From assembly GCF_030272615.1 (NCBI RefSeq), contig NC_081406.1, positions 216,016,997 to 216,080,996 on the forward strand: a DNA stretch of 64,000 nt, read 5' to 3'. The position numbers and the translations under genes were made by a program. How positions within the stretch are numbered: position 1 is the first letter of the stretch; every line of letters begins with the position of its first letter. Under the pieces are notes generated by a model that saw nothing but the letters and a program-made list of their open reading frames with translations, ran no database searches and was not told the origin of the DNA. Of the stretch, positions 1-11,510 are shown piece after piece. This DNA is from Cryptomeria japonica. Its lineage: Eukaryota; Streptophyta; Pinopsida; Cupressales; Cupressaceae.

Positions 1-2426
1 TCACTCGTTAACCCGACCTTCGTCTGCAAAATTTTGCTTGTTTGCCTCGGGAAGTGTGCCTGCGTGGGGTCCACTTGGTCTTCATCCAGTCAACTCCTCT
101 GTTGCCTCGAGAAGCATACTCATGCATGGGCCCCCCTTAGGCGCCCATAGGCACCATTTGTCAAAAGCCTTTATGGCTTAGACATTATAGTATAGTGCGT
201 TTTTGTATATAAATACTAAAAGCTCCCAGTGCACAGCCAATGTGGGATAATTATCTTTGCCTGTAGCTGCGTTTTGGAGCCTTGCCTGCAACTTTAATGA
301 CCTTTTTTACCAAGGGCTAGCAATGAAAGGTTCAAAACTTTACTCATACCACGCAGGGGCAAGGAGAGAGCACGTGAGACTTGGCATAAACACCTGCCAA
401 TGCATTTTACTGAAGGATTAATGGCTTCCAAACACCACGTTTTGCTCCAATTTGCATTCTTTGATATATACACCTGCCTAATACAATTTTCATTGTTTCA
501 AATTGCCTCCCAAGAATCCACAACAGAGCGGAGGAAATTTGGTGGCAAAGTAAATCAAATTTGGGCCTTTTCACCAGCCATTGCATTTGTAGTCAATGTT
601 CCATGCTACAGCAAAGAGTAATTTGCTTGGAGTTTAAAGCTTTTGCCAAAAGCCACGCACAGCAAGGGAGGATTCAAACACACCAATATGCATTTGTGTT
701 GGAGTTTCAAAGTCTTTCACATGCCAAGCTCCAAGAAATCATAATTTGTCCACTTACCATTTGCATTTTACAAAGTTAATGTGCCCAATCTGTCACGTGA
801 GAGAGGAGGATCTAGTTTTCAAGTTTGGGATGTTTACTTCGCTGTTCCTACAGCCCCTTTGCCAAAAACGTGACAGCCATAGCATGGTTTCTTTGCTGCA
901 CTTCAAACACCACATAAACTTGCAATAGCATTTGACTGCAGCCCCCAAACACCACGCAGAGGAGAGGATTCACTTGTTAGATGATAATTGCATTGGCTTG
1001 GAGTTTCTAAAGATTTAATTGAGCTGCTGTAGCTGCTCTTTCCTTTATCAAACTGTCAAAGTCTCTTTGAATCTATCTTTGCTGCTCTTATTGTCTTTAA
1101 TTGGATTATATCCATTATTGATTTTGTGACTAGATTGTTACGAGGCCTCTACCTTCTTACATGGCTATCTTCCTTTTCTCCTTGCAATACTCCATTTATT
1201 GGCATATTCTGAAATTCTTTTAATAAACAAAGTCACCAATAAAATCAATCCGCGGGTATGAGCCAGGTCGGGCCCCAAAGTGGGTCCGACTAAAATTTTT
1301 TTAGTTTTCACGCAACTAACCCCTGGAATGCTTCACGGACCTCAAACATACCTCTGGAAATGATCGGCATCATTTTCGGATCATAAAATTGCATTTTGCA
1401 ACTTTCAAGCAATTACGCCACATTTTTCACATTTAATTGCGAAGATGTAATTTTCAAACCTGTCAAAACACCTTTATGGAGCTCGCCATCTGACAGGCAT
1501 GTACCTTGATATACAAGGATGGCATCTACCAAACGGTTTCTCAAGATGAGTCCCGAGCAAAGAGATATTAATTTCCGAAAACGGCCAACTGGCTTTGTCG
1601 ACACTGCGGACCTGATGAAGTCAATGTTCTGGCAACACATGATGTCTTTCTCAAAAATATCAAACGACCTCCGTAGGTTCTCAAATTCAGAACATAGGTA
1701 TCTTAAAATACATATTAAATCTTTGAATTCTCAGTTCGATCACCAGACTGACAGGATGCAAACGGCACGCTCACCAAAATGGCTACATTAACTGATCTAA
1801 CATTGGAAGTGCGGATAACTGAATTTGATGGCAAAATGAGTCCTTTTGAAAACCGATCAAACGGATTAATAAAATCTTGAAATTTGAAATGTAGCTCACC
1901 ATTTATACCAACATTAGCCCGGAACAAACATTCTGACATGACATTCACCGAGACATTTTTACACTTGTGCAAACATCACAAACTACAAACGGATTTGGCT
2001 ACGAAAATAGAGCAAAAGGATTCGTCAAGACTTGAAATTTTCCAGGGTAACTCACTTTTATGCATACAATTAAATCCATTTTGAATTTCTCCATGATGAT
2101 CAACAGGGCCAAAGATATAAACACCCAAAGTAGGCTACTTAATAAAATTTGCACTTGTGCCTAGAATGCACTTTCAGCTCACCCCTCGAAATGGGTACCT
2201 AGTAAACTTATCCAAATTGAATTCTAAAAGTTGCACATCACTGAATAGGCCAAATGAAAGGTGTGGGACATGAATCCTGAGCCTTACCCTCTGAAAATCA
2301 ACTGGCTCCATTTTACCCCCTTGCTAACTAGGCATTCAAACTGACTTATTTAGGTACTTTTCTGACATGCAGAGAAAAATTTTGAAATAGGCCTATAAAC
2401 TTGACTCAGTTTTAAATACTCCCAAC
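1..2426 (-). repeat. Long direct repeat, left copy (putative 3' LTR, truncated by window)
   Basis: This copy matches 6459-8884 almost base for base, with scattered substitutions and one-base indels; the net offset is 6458 at both ends. Similarity stops at 2426 in a shared CCCAAC. Read on the minus strand the edge is TGTTGGGAG, a typical LTR start. An alternative start is 2514 (TGACCCG), just after the purine tract 2539-2515; in that case the other LTR has lost about 88 bp. The copy contains CACGTG boxes near 370 and 792. Short reading frames in it are seen in both copies but resemble nothing known. Confidence 0.75.
206..215 (+). promoter_or_regulatory. TATA-box-like motif in the long repeat (also at 6663-6672)
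   Basis: TATATAAATA occurs in both repeat copies, followed about 20-30 bp downstream by a conserved CCCAGTGCACAGCC stretch where transcription could start. It is the best promoter-like motif in the repeat, but it lies on the plus strand, opposite to the primer site and ORF of the putative element. It may be chance in AT-rich DNA or may drive antisense transcription. Confidence 0.3.
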
Positions 2427-2692
2427 AGTGGCTCTGACTGGGGATGGTTGATTGGAAGATCAACACAAGAATCCATATATCTTTGGTTAAGCAGACCACC
2501 CAAAAGACGGGTCATTCTTCTCTCAATTCTTCTCTTCTCAAAACAGGGCTTCCTTATTCTACCCAAACAGCAGGGCACTTTATTGAAAACCACACAACTG
2601 AAAGCAAAGCAACTGTACAAAATATACAACTTATCAATGGCCCCAGGCCATCAAAACTGAAATCAATTCTTACCTCTATCAAACACTTGATT
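2427..2692. other. 3' non-coding stretch of Element I with purine tract
   Basis: On the minus strand this lies between the ORF stop and the left repeat. It holds an AATAAA (near 2580) and a purine-rich run at 2539-2515 that could serve as a polypurine tract for a 3' LTR starting at 2514. On the plus strand a TGGCTCTGACTGGGGA at 2429-2444 looks like a loose primer site. The two readings imply opposite element orientations. Confidence 0.35.
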
Positions 2693-4225
2693 TCAATTTC
2701 CACTAACCCGAGGTAAGTTGAGATCATCATTCCAATCTGCCTGATCAAAGACACTTCCACTTCTAATCAGCTGGTCACATAAAACATAATCAGTAGCATG
2801 TTCATAATCAATCAATCTTTGGAAACCAAACGAATGCTGAACGTGCTGATCACCAGGTGACATAAGAGTGCCATACTCTTTACCACTCTTTCCCAGCTGA
2901 AATGAAAAGTGGCCTAACTTATTCTGAAAGTTGAAAACATCAGGCACATCTCTATTGCTAGTTTGCTCAAATGATGAACACTCTTCCACAATGATGGCTT
3001 GCAAACTAGAGAGGAAAACTTCCTCATAACATGACTGCAATTTGTCTTGCTGATCACAATTCCTATCAGCACTTTGCACACATGAAAATACATGATTGTC
3101 ACTTGTCAATGGTTTATTTCCCACTTGTAAATCTGAGAAAACTACTTCAAATCTGTCATCCTTTTTAACAGCAAGATCCACACAATGCATACCAAAATCT
3201 GAGTTCATATCAACATATGAATCTACATTATCACACCTATCAAGCGTATATGCATCTTCATCGTGTCCATCACTCAAATCAAAAATAGGGAAAGAATCAA
3301 TAGCATATGTATCATACTTCACACCCTTAAAAACATCATCAATATCTAAACAAGTACTAGTTGGGCGTGAGAGATTGGGCACATTTTTGGATGCATACCT
3401 CTGAAAATCAGCAGCTAAGAGCTCTGAAATTCGTTCACTACTTAGTGAACCTTCTTCATGTCCATTTTTCTTGGCTTCATCCTCTGAGCTGTAAACATTG
3501 TCCTAGTCTGATAAAGGTATTAAATCAGCAGTGCTCATGTCTCTATGCACATTTGTTTCATCATTACAACAACTCACATCTGCATCATAACCTTTATCAT
3601 GCTGCTCATCAAGTGTTTCTGTATGTTGCAACATAGTTTCATAACTGGGGTTGCAAACATTTTGTGTATTGAAATCAACAAGAAGTTGATCTATATCATT
3701 AGCATTTGAAACCTCAACGGGCTCATAATTAGCTGACCAATCACTGTTCTCACAAATTTCTTCTCGCTCTGAATACACATCTGAACTTTCATGCTGAGAA
3801 TAATCACATTCAACATCATAGGAGGTACATCCACCCAGAGGCTCATCTCCTTCATTATTTTTAATCTTGTGTATATTTTCAGATTGGTTACTTTCAATCA
3901 TATCTATCCATTCTTTAATAGATTCAACACATTCTTCTCTAAAGGTAGTAGACCAATTAACTGAGTTAGGCTCATAAAGCTCTAAGAATATCTCAATTAA
4001 AATAAACTCCGGGGGTCTATTATCAGTTGAAAGCTCATTCAATGCAGCTAAAAATCTTTCATAGAAGACATATGATGATTCTCCTTTACTTCTTAGCCCT
4101 ACTTTCCCTTTTAACAACCAGACAAATCTCTCTTGGATCATTTGAAGACATTTTTCAATTTCTATATTGATCTCTTTCAAATTTGACAAAGGATTCACGG
4201 ATCTAGGAACTACATGTGGATCCAT
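2693..4225 (-). pseudogene. Hypothetical Element I protein, 511 codons with one internal stop
   Basis: The frame starts at the ATG at 4225 and ends at 2693. One TAG at 3505-3503 interrupts it; the frame continues unbroken on both sides, so this is a single-site lesion rather than two genes. I do not recognise the protein. The first ~120 residues are mixed-charge, with helical-looking stretches (NLKEINIEIEKCLQMIQERF). From about residue 130 on it becomes very acidic and rich in Asp, Glu, Ser and Cys (for example DVECDYSQHESSDVYSEREE). No zinc knuckle, protease DSG, YLDD or integrase motif is seen. The start lies about 660 bp from the primer site, where a gag would begin. It could be an element-specific accessory protein or a captured host fragment. 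The stop is one C-to-T step from CAG. Confidence 0.5.
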
Positions 4226-4782
4226 CAGGTTTTATAACAGTCACTGAACCATTATCATGACCATGCACCTTACTATTTTTTTTTTAAATCTTTTCAAAAA
4301 CCTGGCAGTCACTACATACTTCTTTGATCATATAACTGAAATTTGTTTCAAAAACATGAAGTATGCATACTGCAAATTTCTTTTCCTTTCTATGGTGACT
4401 GATTCACCTTATAAGGAACATATAATTTCATAAAAACCTTGGGGAATACTTGATAAATTTTTTGCTGCTCTTCACTGCACTTCTGACTGGAAATTTGAAG
4501 AACTCCTCCAAATTTTAGGTTCGTTCTTACAAAGTCGCCACGTCCCTGAAGAGGAATAAAACTTAACCACTGATCTTCACTCTGAACACTTTCAGATTTC
4601 TAGGTCTCACCACATAGCAGAGCCACACAATATTTTCAAATTTGTTAGCAACAAAAATTTGCAAGGTATACACTTCCAAATCTGAAAATGACTTTCAGAT
4701 TTATAAACTTCTAAGACTCTTCCCCAAATGAATTTTCGCTAGACTCATGGGATTCGATTCAACATGAATTATTACAATACTT
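4226..4782 (-). other. Untranslated leader of Element I
   Basis: This stretch separates the primer sites from the ATG of the hypothetical protein. No coding frame or RNA gene is seen. It contains AT-rich runs (a T9 run near 4278) and the words GTCGCCACGTCCC near 4535. Confidence 0.4.
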
Positions 4783-4799
4783 CCCTAGCAGAGTCACCA
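4783..4799 (-). promoter_or_regulatory. Second, degenerate copy of the tRNA-Arg-like primer site
   Basis: On the minus strand it reads TGGTGACTCTGCTAGGG, two mismatches from the site at 4888-4904. The match extends upstream through the shared ACAACAAAAA. The two copies are 105 bp apart. This looks like a short duplication around the LTR end and primer site. Confidence 0.5.
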
Positions 4800-4887
4800 T
4801 TTTTGTTGTGGTGACTCGGATGGGATAATCTCAACCTTATATGAATTAATTCTTTCTTAACCAGAGGCGCTTGACATTTCATTTACT

Positions 4888-4904
4888 CCCCAGCAGAGTC
4901 GCCA
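4888..4904 (-). promoter_or_regulatory. Primer binding site, tRNA-Arg-like
   Basis: The minus strand reads TGGCGACTCTGCTGGGG. Its complement CCCCAGCAGAGTCGCCA has the form of the 3' end of a plant tRNA-Arg, the primer type reported for Ogre/Tat-class gypsy elements. It sits four bases after a CA that would end the 5' LTR at 4909. It is the main reason for placing Element I on the minus strand. Confidence 0.6.
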
Positions 4905-6026
4905 TTTTTGTTGTTCACCAAAAGTGATAACCAAGGACACCTGTAAATCTATCGATGAGATAGCCAATCTCAATCAATGAAACACTTCAGGGCTGGGACA
5001 ACATAACATAGGATCCTAATGATCCTCCTACACTTCAGGTTCTGCTAGACCTAGGGGGGGACACCCTTTTGATGCATTGAATTTAACAATCATAAACATA
5101 AGACTGCATCAACAATGAGCAGACAAACCATTCCACAAGCTCACCAAATTAGGTAACATGTACAAATGGGCTGGATCTTATACAAATAATAGGTGAAATA
5201 GAGCTTTGGAAGGATAGAACATTAACCCCTAAACATAAAGGGAAATAGATTTATCTTTTAAATTGTTTGATCTGAAAGACATCCCCAAACTTGTAAGATT
5301 AGTGCCTTATCCGAGGGCAACAAAGTCACACATCAACCTATAAATGAAACCTTATACTGCAAATCCATCTTCATTATTAAATGTTCATGCATTTAATGCC
5401 TTACATAAATGCATTACTCAGCTCACTCACAAAAAATATCAAATCCAGACACCATATTCCATTATTTATGATTTATTATGGAATTTAAATTCTTCCTTAA
5501 AGAATCCCTGCAAACAATCACAATTACCTCCTTGAGATAACAAATCTCATCCTCCTTGAGGATCTGATCTGAATATAATGAAAATACAAACCCAGAGACA
5601 ACTTCTATGTGAATTTGTGCATGCTTTACATACACAAGAACCTGCAGCTAAGAACACCTATAGCAAAGAATCAAACTCCATTACTGAAAGGATAACCCTT
5701 CTCTATACAATCTGGAAGAATATTCAGAATTGGAAGCCATGAAAAAATGGAGCCATTCTCCAAATTTCTGGAACCCTTACAACTGAGAAGAATTCGGAAT
5801 AAAAAGGTAGAGGGAATCAAATCAAATCTTCAACTGAATTGCCAAGTGTCTTCCCTCTAACTGAATTTTGTTCCCATGGAAACTGCTTCTAAACTATCTC
5901 ACATTTGTCAAAATTAACCACATAATCGGACTCCTCACTCCGAGAGCTTTCCGAAAACATATAACACTTTATACTTTGGCAAAAACTTGAGCCCTGGGCG
6001 AATTAATCGTCAACATGGACCCATCA

Positions 6027-6125
6027 TTTAAATTTTTTGAATTTCTCTATAGTTTAAACTATATCATTTAATCATTTTAAATTTTTTGAATTTCTCTATA
6101 GTTTAAACTATATCATTTAATCATT
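6027..6125. repeat. 49-bp unit, two tandem copies, each with a 16-bp palindrome
   Basis: Two copies of a 49-bp AT-rich unit lie head to tail with almost no difference. Each contains the perfect palindrome TATAGTTTAAACTATA (6048-6063 and 6097-6112). Confidence 0.85.
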
Positions 6126-6159
6126 TTAAATTTGATTTTTGCCTCCATTTGTGCTCTGA

Positions 6160-6360
6160 TGCCTTGCCACGTGGCGGCCTCTGATTGGTCGATGGGGTTG
6201 ACCAGACGCCACCTGGGATGACACCTCATCATCGCCACATCATCTGCTTAATCACTGCCACTTGGCCGCCACATCATCACGACTGGACTGCCACCTATGT
6301 GCCAACTGTGTGCCACCTCACCGGGACCCGCTTGCTGGACTGCCACCTATCACGACACGT
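6160..6360. promoter_or_regulatory. GC-rich patch with G-box/ABRE-type ACGT motifs and GCCAC words
   Basis: In AT-rich surroundings this patch carries GCCACGTGGC (about 6166) and ACACGTGG (about 6354), both with the ACGT core bound by plant bZIP factors, plus many repeats of GCCAC or CTGCCAC. It resembles an enhancer-like part of an LTR U3. Function is inferred from motifs only. Confidence 0.35.
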
Positions 6361-6380
6361 GGACGACTCTCATTCACTTT

Positions 6381-6431
6381 CGCTATTTCGCGGGGTTTAA
6401 ACGACGTGCATCTTCCCTTCGCGAAATAGCG
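6381..6431. repeat. 12-bp perfect inverted repeat (stem-loop)
   Basis: CGCTATTTCGCG at 6381-6392 is the exact reverse complement of 6420-6431, with a 27-base loop. It lies just outside the part of the repeat that can be compared with the left copy. Confidence 0.8.
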
Positions 6432-8884
6432 CGCACCATTGATTTCTCTCGAACTTGCTCGTTCGTTAACGTGGCCTTTGTCTGCAAAATTTTGTCTGTT
6501 TGCCTCGAGAAGCATGCCTACGTGGGTCCACTTGGTCTTCGTCCAATCAACTCCTCTATTTCCTTGAGAAGCGTGCTCGCGCATGGGCCCACCTTAGGCG
6601 CCCATAGGCACCATTTGTCAAAAGCCTTTATGGCTTAGACATTATAGTATAGTGCGTTTTTGTATATAAATACTAAAAGCTCCCAGTGCACAGCCAATGT
6701 GGGATAATTATCTTTGCCTGTAGCTGCGTTTTGGAGCCTTGCCTGCAACTTTAATGACTTTTTTTACCAAGGGCTAGCAATGAAAGGTTCAAAACTTTAC
6801 TCATACCACGCAGGGGCAAGGAGAGAGCACGTGAGACTTGGCATAAACACCTGCCAATGCATTTTACTGAAGGATTAATGGCTTCCAAACACCACGTTTT
6901 GCTCCAATTTGCATTTTTTGATATATACACCTAACCAATACAATTTTCATTGTTTCAAATTGCCTCCCAAGAATCCACAACAGAGCAGGGAGGAAATTTG
7001 GTGGCAAAGTAAATCAAATTTGGGCCTTTTCACCAGCCATTGCATTTGTAGTCAATGTTCCATGCTACAGCAAAGAGTAATTTCCTTGGAGTTTAAAGCT
7101 TCTACCAAAAGCCACGCACAACAAGGGAGGATTCAAACACACCAATATGCATTTGTTTTGGAGTTTCAAAGTCTTTCACATGCCAAGCTCCAAGAAATCA
7201 TAATTTGTCCACTTACCATTTACATTTTACAAAGTTAATGTGCCCAATCTGTCACGTGAGAGAGGAGGATCTAGTTTTCAAGTTTGGGATGTTTACTTCG
7301 CTGTTCCTACAGCCCCTTTGCCAAAAACGTGACAGCCATAGCATGGTTTCTTTGCTGCACTTCAAACACCACATAAACTTGCAATAGCATTTGACTGCAG
7401 CCCCCAAACACCACGTAGAGGAGAGGTTTCACTTGTTAGATGATAATTGCATTGGCTTGGAGTTTCTAAAGATTTAATTGAGCTGCTGTAGCTGCTCTTT
7501 CATTTATCAAACTGTCAAAGTCTCTTTGAATCTATCTTTGCTGCTCTTATTGTCTTTAATTGGATTATATCCATTATTGATTTTGTGACTAGATTGTTAC
7601 GAGGCCTCTACCTTCTTACATGGCTATCTTCCTTTTCTCCTTGCAATACTCCATTTATTGGCATATTCTGAAATTCTTTTAATAAACAAAGTCACCAATA
7701 AAATCAATCCGCGGGTATGAGCCAGGTCGGGCCCCAAAGTGGGTCCGACTAAAAAAGTTTCATTTTCACGCAACTGACCCCTGGAATGCTTCACAGACCT
7801 CAAACATACCTCTAGAAATGATCGGCATCATTTTCGGATCATAAAATTGCATTTTGCAACTTTCAGGCAATTACGCCACATTTTTCGCATTTAATCGCGA
7901 AGACGTAATTTTCAAATCTGTCAAAACACCTTTTTGGAGCTCGCCATCTGACAGGCGTGTACTTTGATATACAAGGATGACATCTACCAAACGGTTTCTC
8001 AAGATAAGTCCGGAGCGAAGAGATATTAATTTCCGAAAACGGCCAACTGGCTTTGTCGACACTGCAGACCTGATGAAGTCAATGTTCTGGCAACACATGA
8101 TGTCTTTGTCAAAAATATCAAACGACCTCCGTAGGTTCTCAAATTCAGAACATAGGTATCTTAAAATATATATTTAATCTTTGAATTCTCATTTTGATCA
8201 CCAGACTGACAGGATGCAAACGGCGCGCTCACCAAAATGGCTACATTAACTGATCTAACACTGGAAGTGCGGATAACTGAATTTGATGGCGAAATGAGTC
8301 CTTTTGAAAACTGATCAAACGGATTAATAAAATCTTGAAATTTGAAATGTAGCTCACCATTTATACCAACATTAGCCTGGAACAAACATTCTGACATGAC
8401 ATTCACCGAGACATTTTTACACTTGTGCAAACATCACAAACTACAAACGGATTTGGCTACGAAAACGGAGCAAACGGATTCGTCAAGACTTGAAATTTTG
8501 CAAGGTAACTCACTTTTATGCATACAATTGAATCCATTTTGAATTTCTCCATGATGATCAACAGGGCAAAAGATATAAACACCCAAAGTAGGCTACTTAA
8601 TAAAATTTGCACTTGTGCCTAGAATGCACTTTCAGCTCACCCCTCGAAATGGGTACCTAGTAAACTTATCCAAATTGAATTTTAAAAGTTGCACATCACT
8701 GAATAGGCCAAATGAAAGTTGTGGGACATGAATCCTGAGCCTTACCCTTTGAAAATCAACTGGCTCCATTTTACCCCCTTGCTAACTAGGCATTCAAACT
8801 GACTTATTTAGGTACTTTTCTGACATGCAGAGCAAAATTTTGAAATAGGCCTATAAAATTGACTCAGTTTTAAATACTCCCAAC

Positions 8885-11284
8885 TGTCGGTGGCACTATT
8901 TCCTTATGTACCTATTGCTATTGTTGTTCTAGAGCCTTTAACTCTATTTTTTTCTCTGTATGTTGCATTGCCTCAGTCTATGACTTAGTCTCTACCTTTT
9001 GTTCTTTATCTTTTGTCAGTTTATCAGTTTCTTCAGCTACCGGAGGCTCACTAGCCATATCTGTCTTACATGTTGTATCTTTATCTACCACTATGTTGAT
9101 CTTTTGAGTATCAACATCCATAATATATAAAACTTCAGGATTAGGATTATTATCCTCTATATCCATACTTTCAACTGTCAGTTGATCTTTTGTAGCTGTA
9201 GCTGTTGTTGTTATTACTGGTGGAGTAATCAAAGGAGGTGGAGGGGGTAAGTTGTCTTTGACTTTGATGCAAGGTGGTCCACCAACTATACCTTTACCCT
9301 TGTCTTTTGCCTTCTGATATACCTTTATTGTTCTAGGGCTCATATATTCTTCCTATTTTTCTTTTTCCACTAGGAATATGTTCCATGCATTTTCTGTCTC
9401 TTCAATCACTTCTTTGACTCTTCCTACCATTAAAGCAATTTGTCGGTGTGCAGTAGAAAATACTGACCGGTTGGCTTCAACAATTAGATCATCAATTTCC
9501 TTGGGTGAGTTTACTGGGTACACAACAAGTAGTTTTTCTACCTTGATTTTCTTGTCAAGTTCTACTACTGCTAGTCTCCTTGCTTCTATCCTCTGAAATA
9601 GCTCAACTAGAATTTCATTTGCTACTTCCATCAAATTTTTTTTTATACATATCCATATGCAATATAACACTATTTTCAACTTGTTCTTTTTCATCAGCTG
9701 ATAGAGTGTCATATATTTTCTCTATGTTTTTCAATTTTCCTTCCTCTGTAATTTCATTTAATAATACATCAAGAGGGGCCAAGTCTTTGTTTGTCTTCTT
9801 CTCCTTTTTGGGTGTCAGTTTCTTCTTTGGTGTAGACTTTCTTACCGGAGATCTCACTGCTTGTTGTTTTTATCTTGTCCTCCTAGGTGAGGGTGTGGTT
9901 GCCGATGAGGGATCTATTTTCCTTACAATTCCCTTGAAAGTTGCAGGCATGTCATTCTCCAAAGAAGTACCTACCGGTGATAGGTGAGTTTCAAGTTGTA
10001 GAGTTGCTAACTCATCCTCTGTTATGCCAGTTTGTTTTAACACATCTTCTTTAATGGCATTTGCTTGTCTGGAACCTCTTTTTACTAGTGCCTCAACCTT
10101 TTTCACTCTTTTCTTAGATTGTGTTTGGCTTTCTATGGTCTCAGCATTACCAAATACTTCTTCCTTAGGTTCTTTGGGGGCTTCTAGAAGTGCTTTAGCA
10201 TATGTTTCTATGATTAGATCATCTGTTTCATAGCCCATCTCTGTTACCCAAACAGTCCTAGGTATGACTGCTTCCATCTAGATTTCATCCTTTTTTATCA
10301 CAAAGCAGATTTCCTTCTTGTATTTGTAAACCATCTTTTGTGATAGTCTGATTCTCTTCTTCATTTTGGCCTTAAATGCTTGAAAGAAGTCATTTATATT
10401 ATGTTCCTTGTCTTCTCCCATATTATTGAATAGTTCTGTTAACTATTTGCCTATTGGTATATCATAGCCAAGTTCTTTGTAGCCTATACCGGGAACCTAT
10501 TTGCATATGTGTAGCATTAGGCATACTAACAGATTTCCAAACTTAAAGGTTCCTTTCTTGTCCTTCTTGATCTTTCCAAGATTGTCAATTAATTCATCCT
10601 TTAACCATTCACATATATCAATCTTTGCATTATCTATGACCATATCATAGCACTCTTAATGCATAAGCTTGATACTAAATTAAGTCTATTTGCATGAGTG
10701 GCCTTATACCCTAATATCATGTTGATAAATCTCACATTAATGTCTTTTACATCATTTACTCTTATAGACCTTTTATCAGATGTGGCACCAGTTAAATTCA
10801 TAACTAGGTCATTGGATACCTTCTTAGTTTTATCTAGTCTTTTACTAGTGGTCGGTAACCCTGTGACAACTTTCACAGCTTCTTTAGTGATTTTATGGAT
10901 TGCATCTAGCTCGAAAAATTCTCCATGCACCCTGCTTAAGACTATCCTAATAACATCCTTGGGAAATTCAAGAATGCTAAGGAACTTTGTGAATCCTAGG
11001 GTTTCAATGAATTTGTGTTCATCTTTTACTTTACTTGTTTCATCACATATCACAGATTTGAACATTGTCTTAATCTCTTCATCTCCTAGTTCCTCAATGT
11101 TACAGTGAATGTAAATTCTAGGGCCTTCAACATAAACTACTCCTTTAGGAATTTGAGAAAAAGCACCTAAAGCATCATCTTTCTTTGCTACTTCAGGAAT
11201 TATTTGAAATACAGGCCTAGGTCTTTTTATGATATCTACAATAGTAGGGTTTGCTACATATTCAATTGCAGAGGTGGATGCCAT
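8885..11284 (-). pseudogene. Second ORF of Element II, unrecognised multi-domain protein (damaged, truncated)
   Basis: Starting at the ATG at 11284, a protein of roughly 800 codons can be followed through two frameshifts (near 10650 and in an A-run near 9640) and several stops to 8885, where Element I interrupts it. The N-terminal ~210 residues look globular (for example FPKDVIRIVLSRVHGEFF and VVTGLP). The VTGLP region is reminiscent of retroelement-associated plant-mobile-domain ORFs, but this is weak. The middle is basic (SPVRKSTPKKKLTPKKEKK). It is followed by a helical, possibly coiled-coil stretch and a Pro/Thr-rich, acidic tail with a PPPPPL run. It has no gag or pol motif. A TATA box 140 bp upstream suggests separate expression. 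It could be a captured host gene or an element-specific accessory gene. Several stops are one C-to-T step from CAG. Confidence 0.5.
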
Positions 11285-11424
11285 GATAAAATACCTTTAA
11301 TTGCCTTTGGGATGGATGATTGCTTGGAGTGTTCTTGCTTTATGCTCGAAATGCCTTAGCTCGGAGTCTTCATGCTCTTCGTAGGTTTGAAATCTCGGTG
11401 AAGTGAAATGGAGCCAAAACCACA

Positions 11425-11434
11425 AATTTATAGA
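11425..11434 (-). promoter_or_regulatory. Candidate internal TATA box for the second ORF of Element II
   Basis: On the minus strand TCTATAAATT lies about 140 bp upstream of the ATG at 11284. The ~130 bp between has no obvious coding frame and looks like a 5' leader. Plant LTR elements normally transcribe from the LTR, so an internal promoter would be unusual. Confidence 0.3.
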
Positions 11435-11510
11435 CTTTATTTGCCATCTACCACATTAAATGTATGTCGGTTAAGTAATAACTTAACATGTCTGTCGGTA
11501 TGAGTATATT

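Larger units (their letters stand above)
1..8884 (-). mobile_element. Element I: putative non-autonomous LTR retroelement, 3' LTR runs off the window
   Basis: Two nearly identical 2.4-kb direct copies (1-2426 and 6459-8884) flank an inner region. On the minus strand that region holds a tRNA-Arg-like primer binding site (4888-4904) and downstream of it one long reading frame (4225-2693). The simplest reading is a minus-strand element with a ~4-kb 5' LTR at 4909-8884 and the matching 3' LTR at the left edge, cut by the window. No reverse transcriptase, integrase or gag motif is visible, so it would depend on another element. Against this, the shared repeat carries a good TATA box on the plus strand, and a primer-like TGGCTCTGACTGGGGA follows the left copy on the plus strand at 2429. 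A plus-strand element cannot be excluded. The right edge falls inside the ORF of Element II, so Element I inserted there later. Confidence 0.5.
4909..8884 (-). repeat. Putative 5' LTR of Element I (~4 kb) including the right repeat copy 6459-8884
   Basis: The segment 6459-8884 repeats 1-2426. The segment 4909-6458 has no partner in view because the left copy is cut by the window edge, so including it in the LTR is inference from the primer site at 4904. No gene is seen. The stretch holds a 49-bp tandem duplication, a 12-bp inverted repeat, a GC-rich patch with many GCCAC words and G-boxes (6160-6360), and CACGTG near 6829 and 7251. The right edge (8884) abuts an interrupted ORF of Element II. 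Confidence 0.45.

Noticed and set aside
1519-1791. Short plus-strand frame in the long repeat, also near 7977
   Set aside because: The second copy is shortened by a stop and no family resemblance is seen; likely chance.
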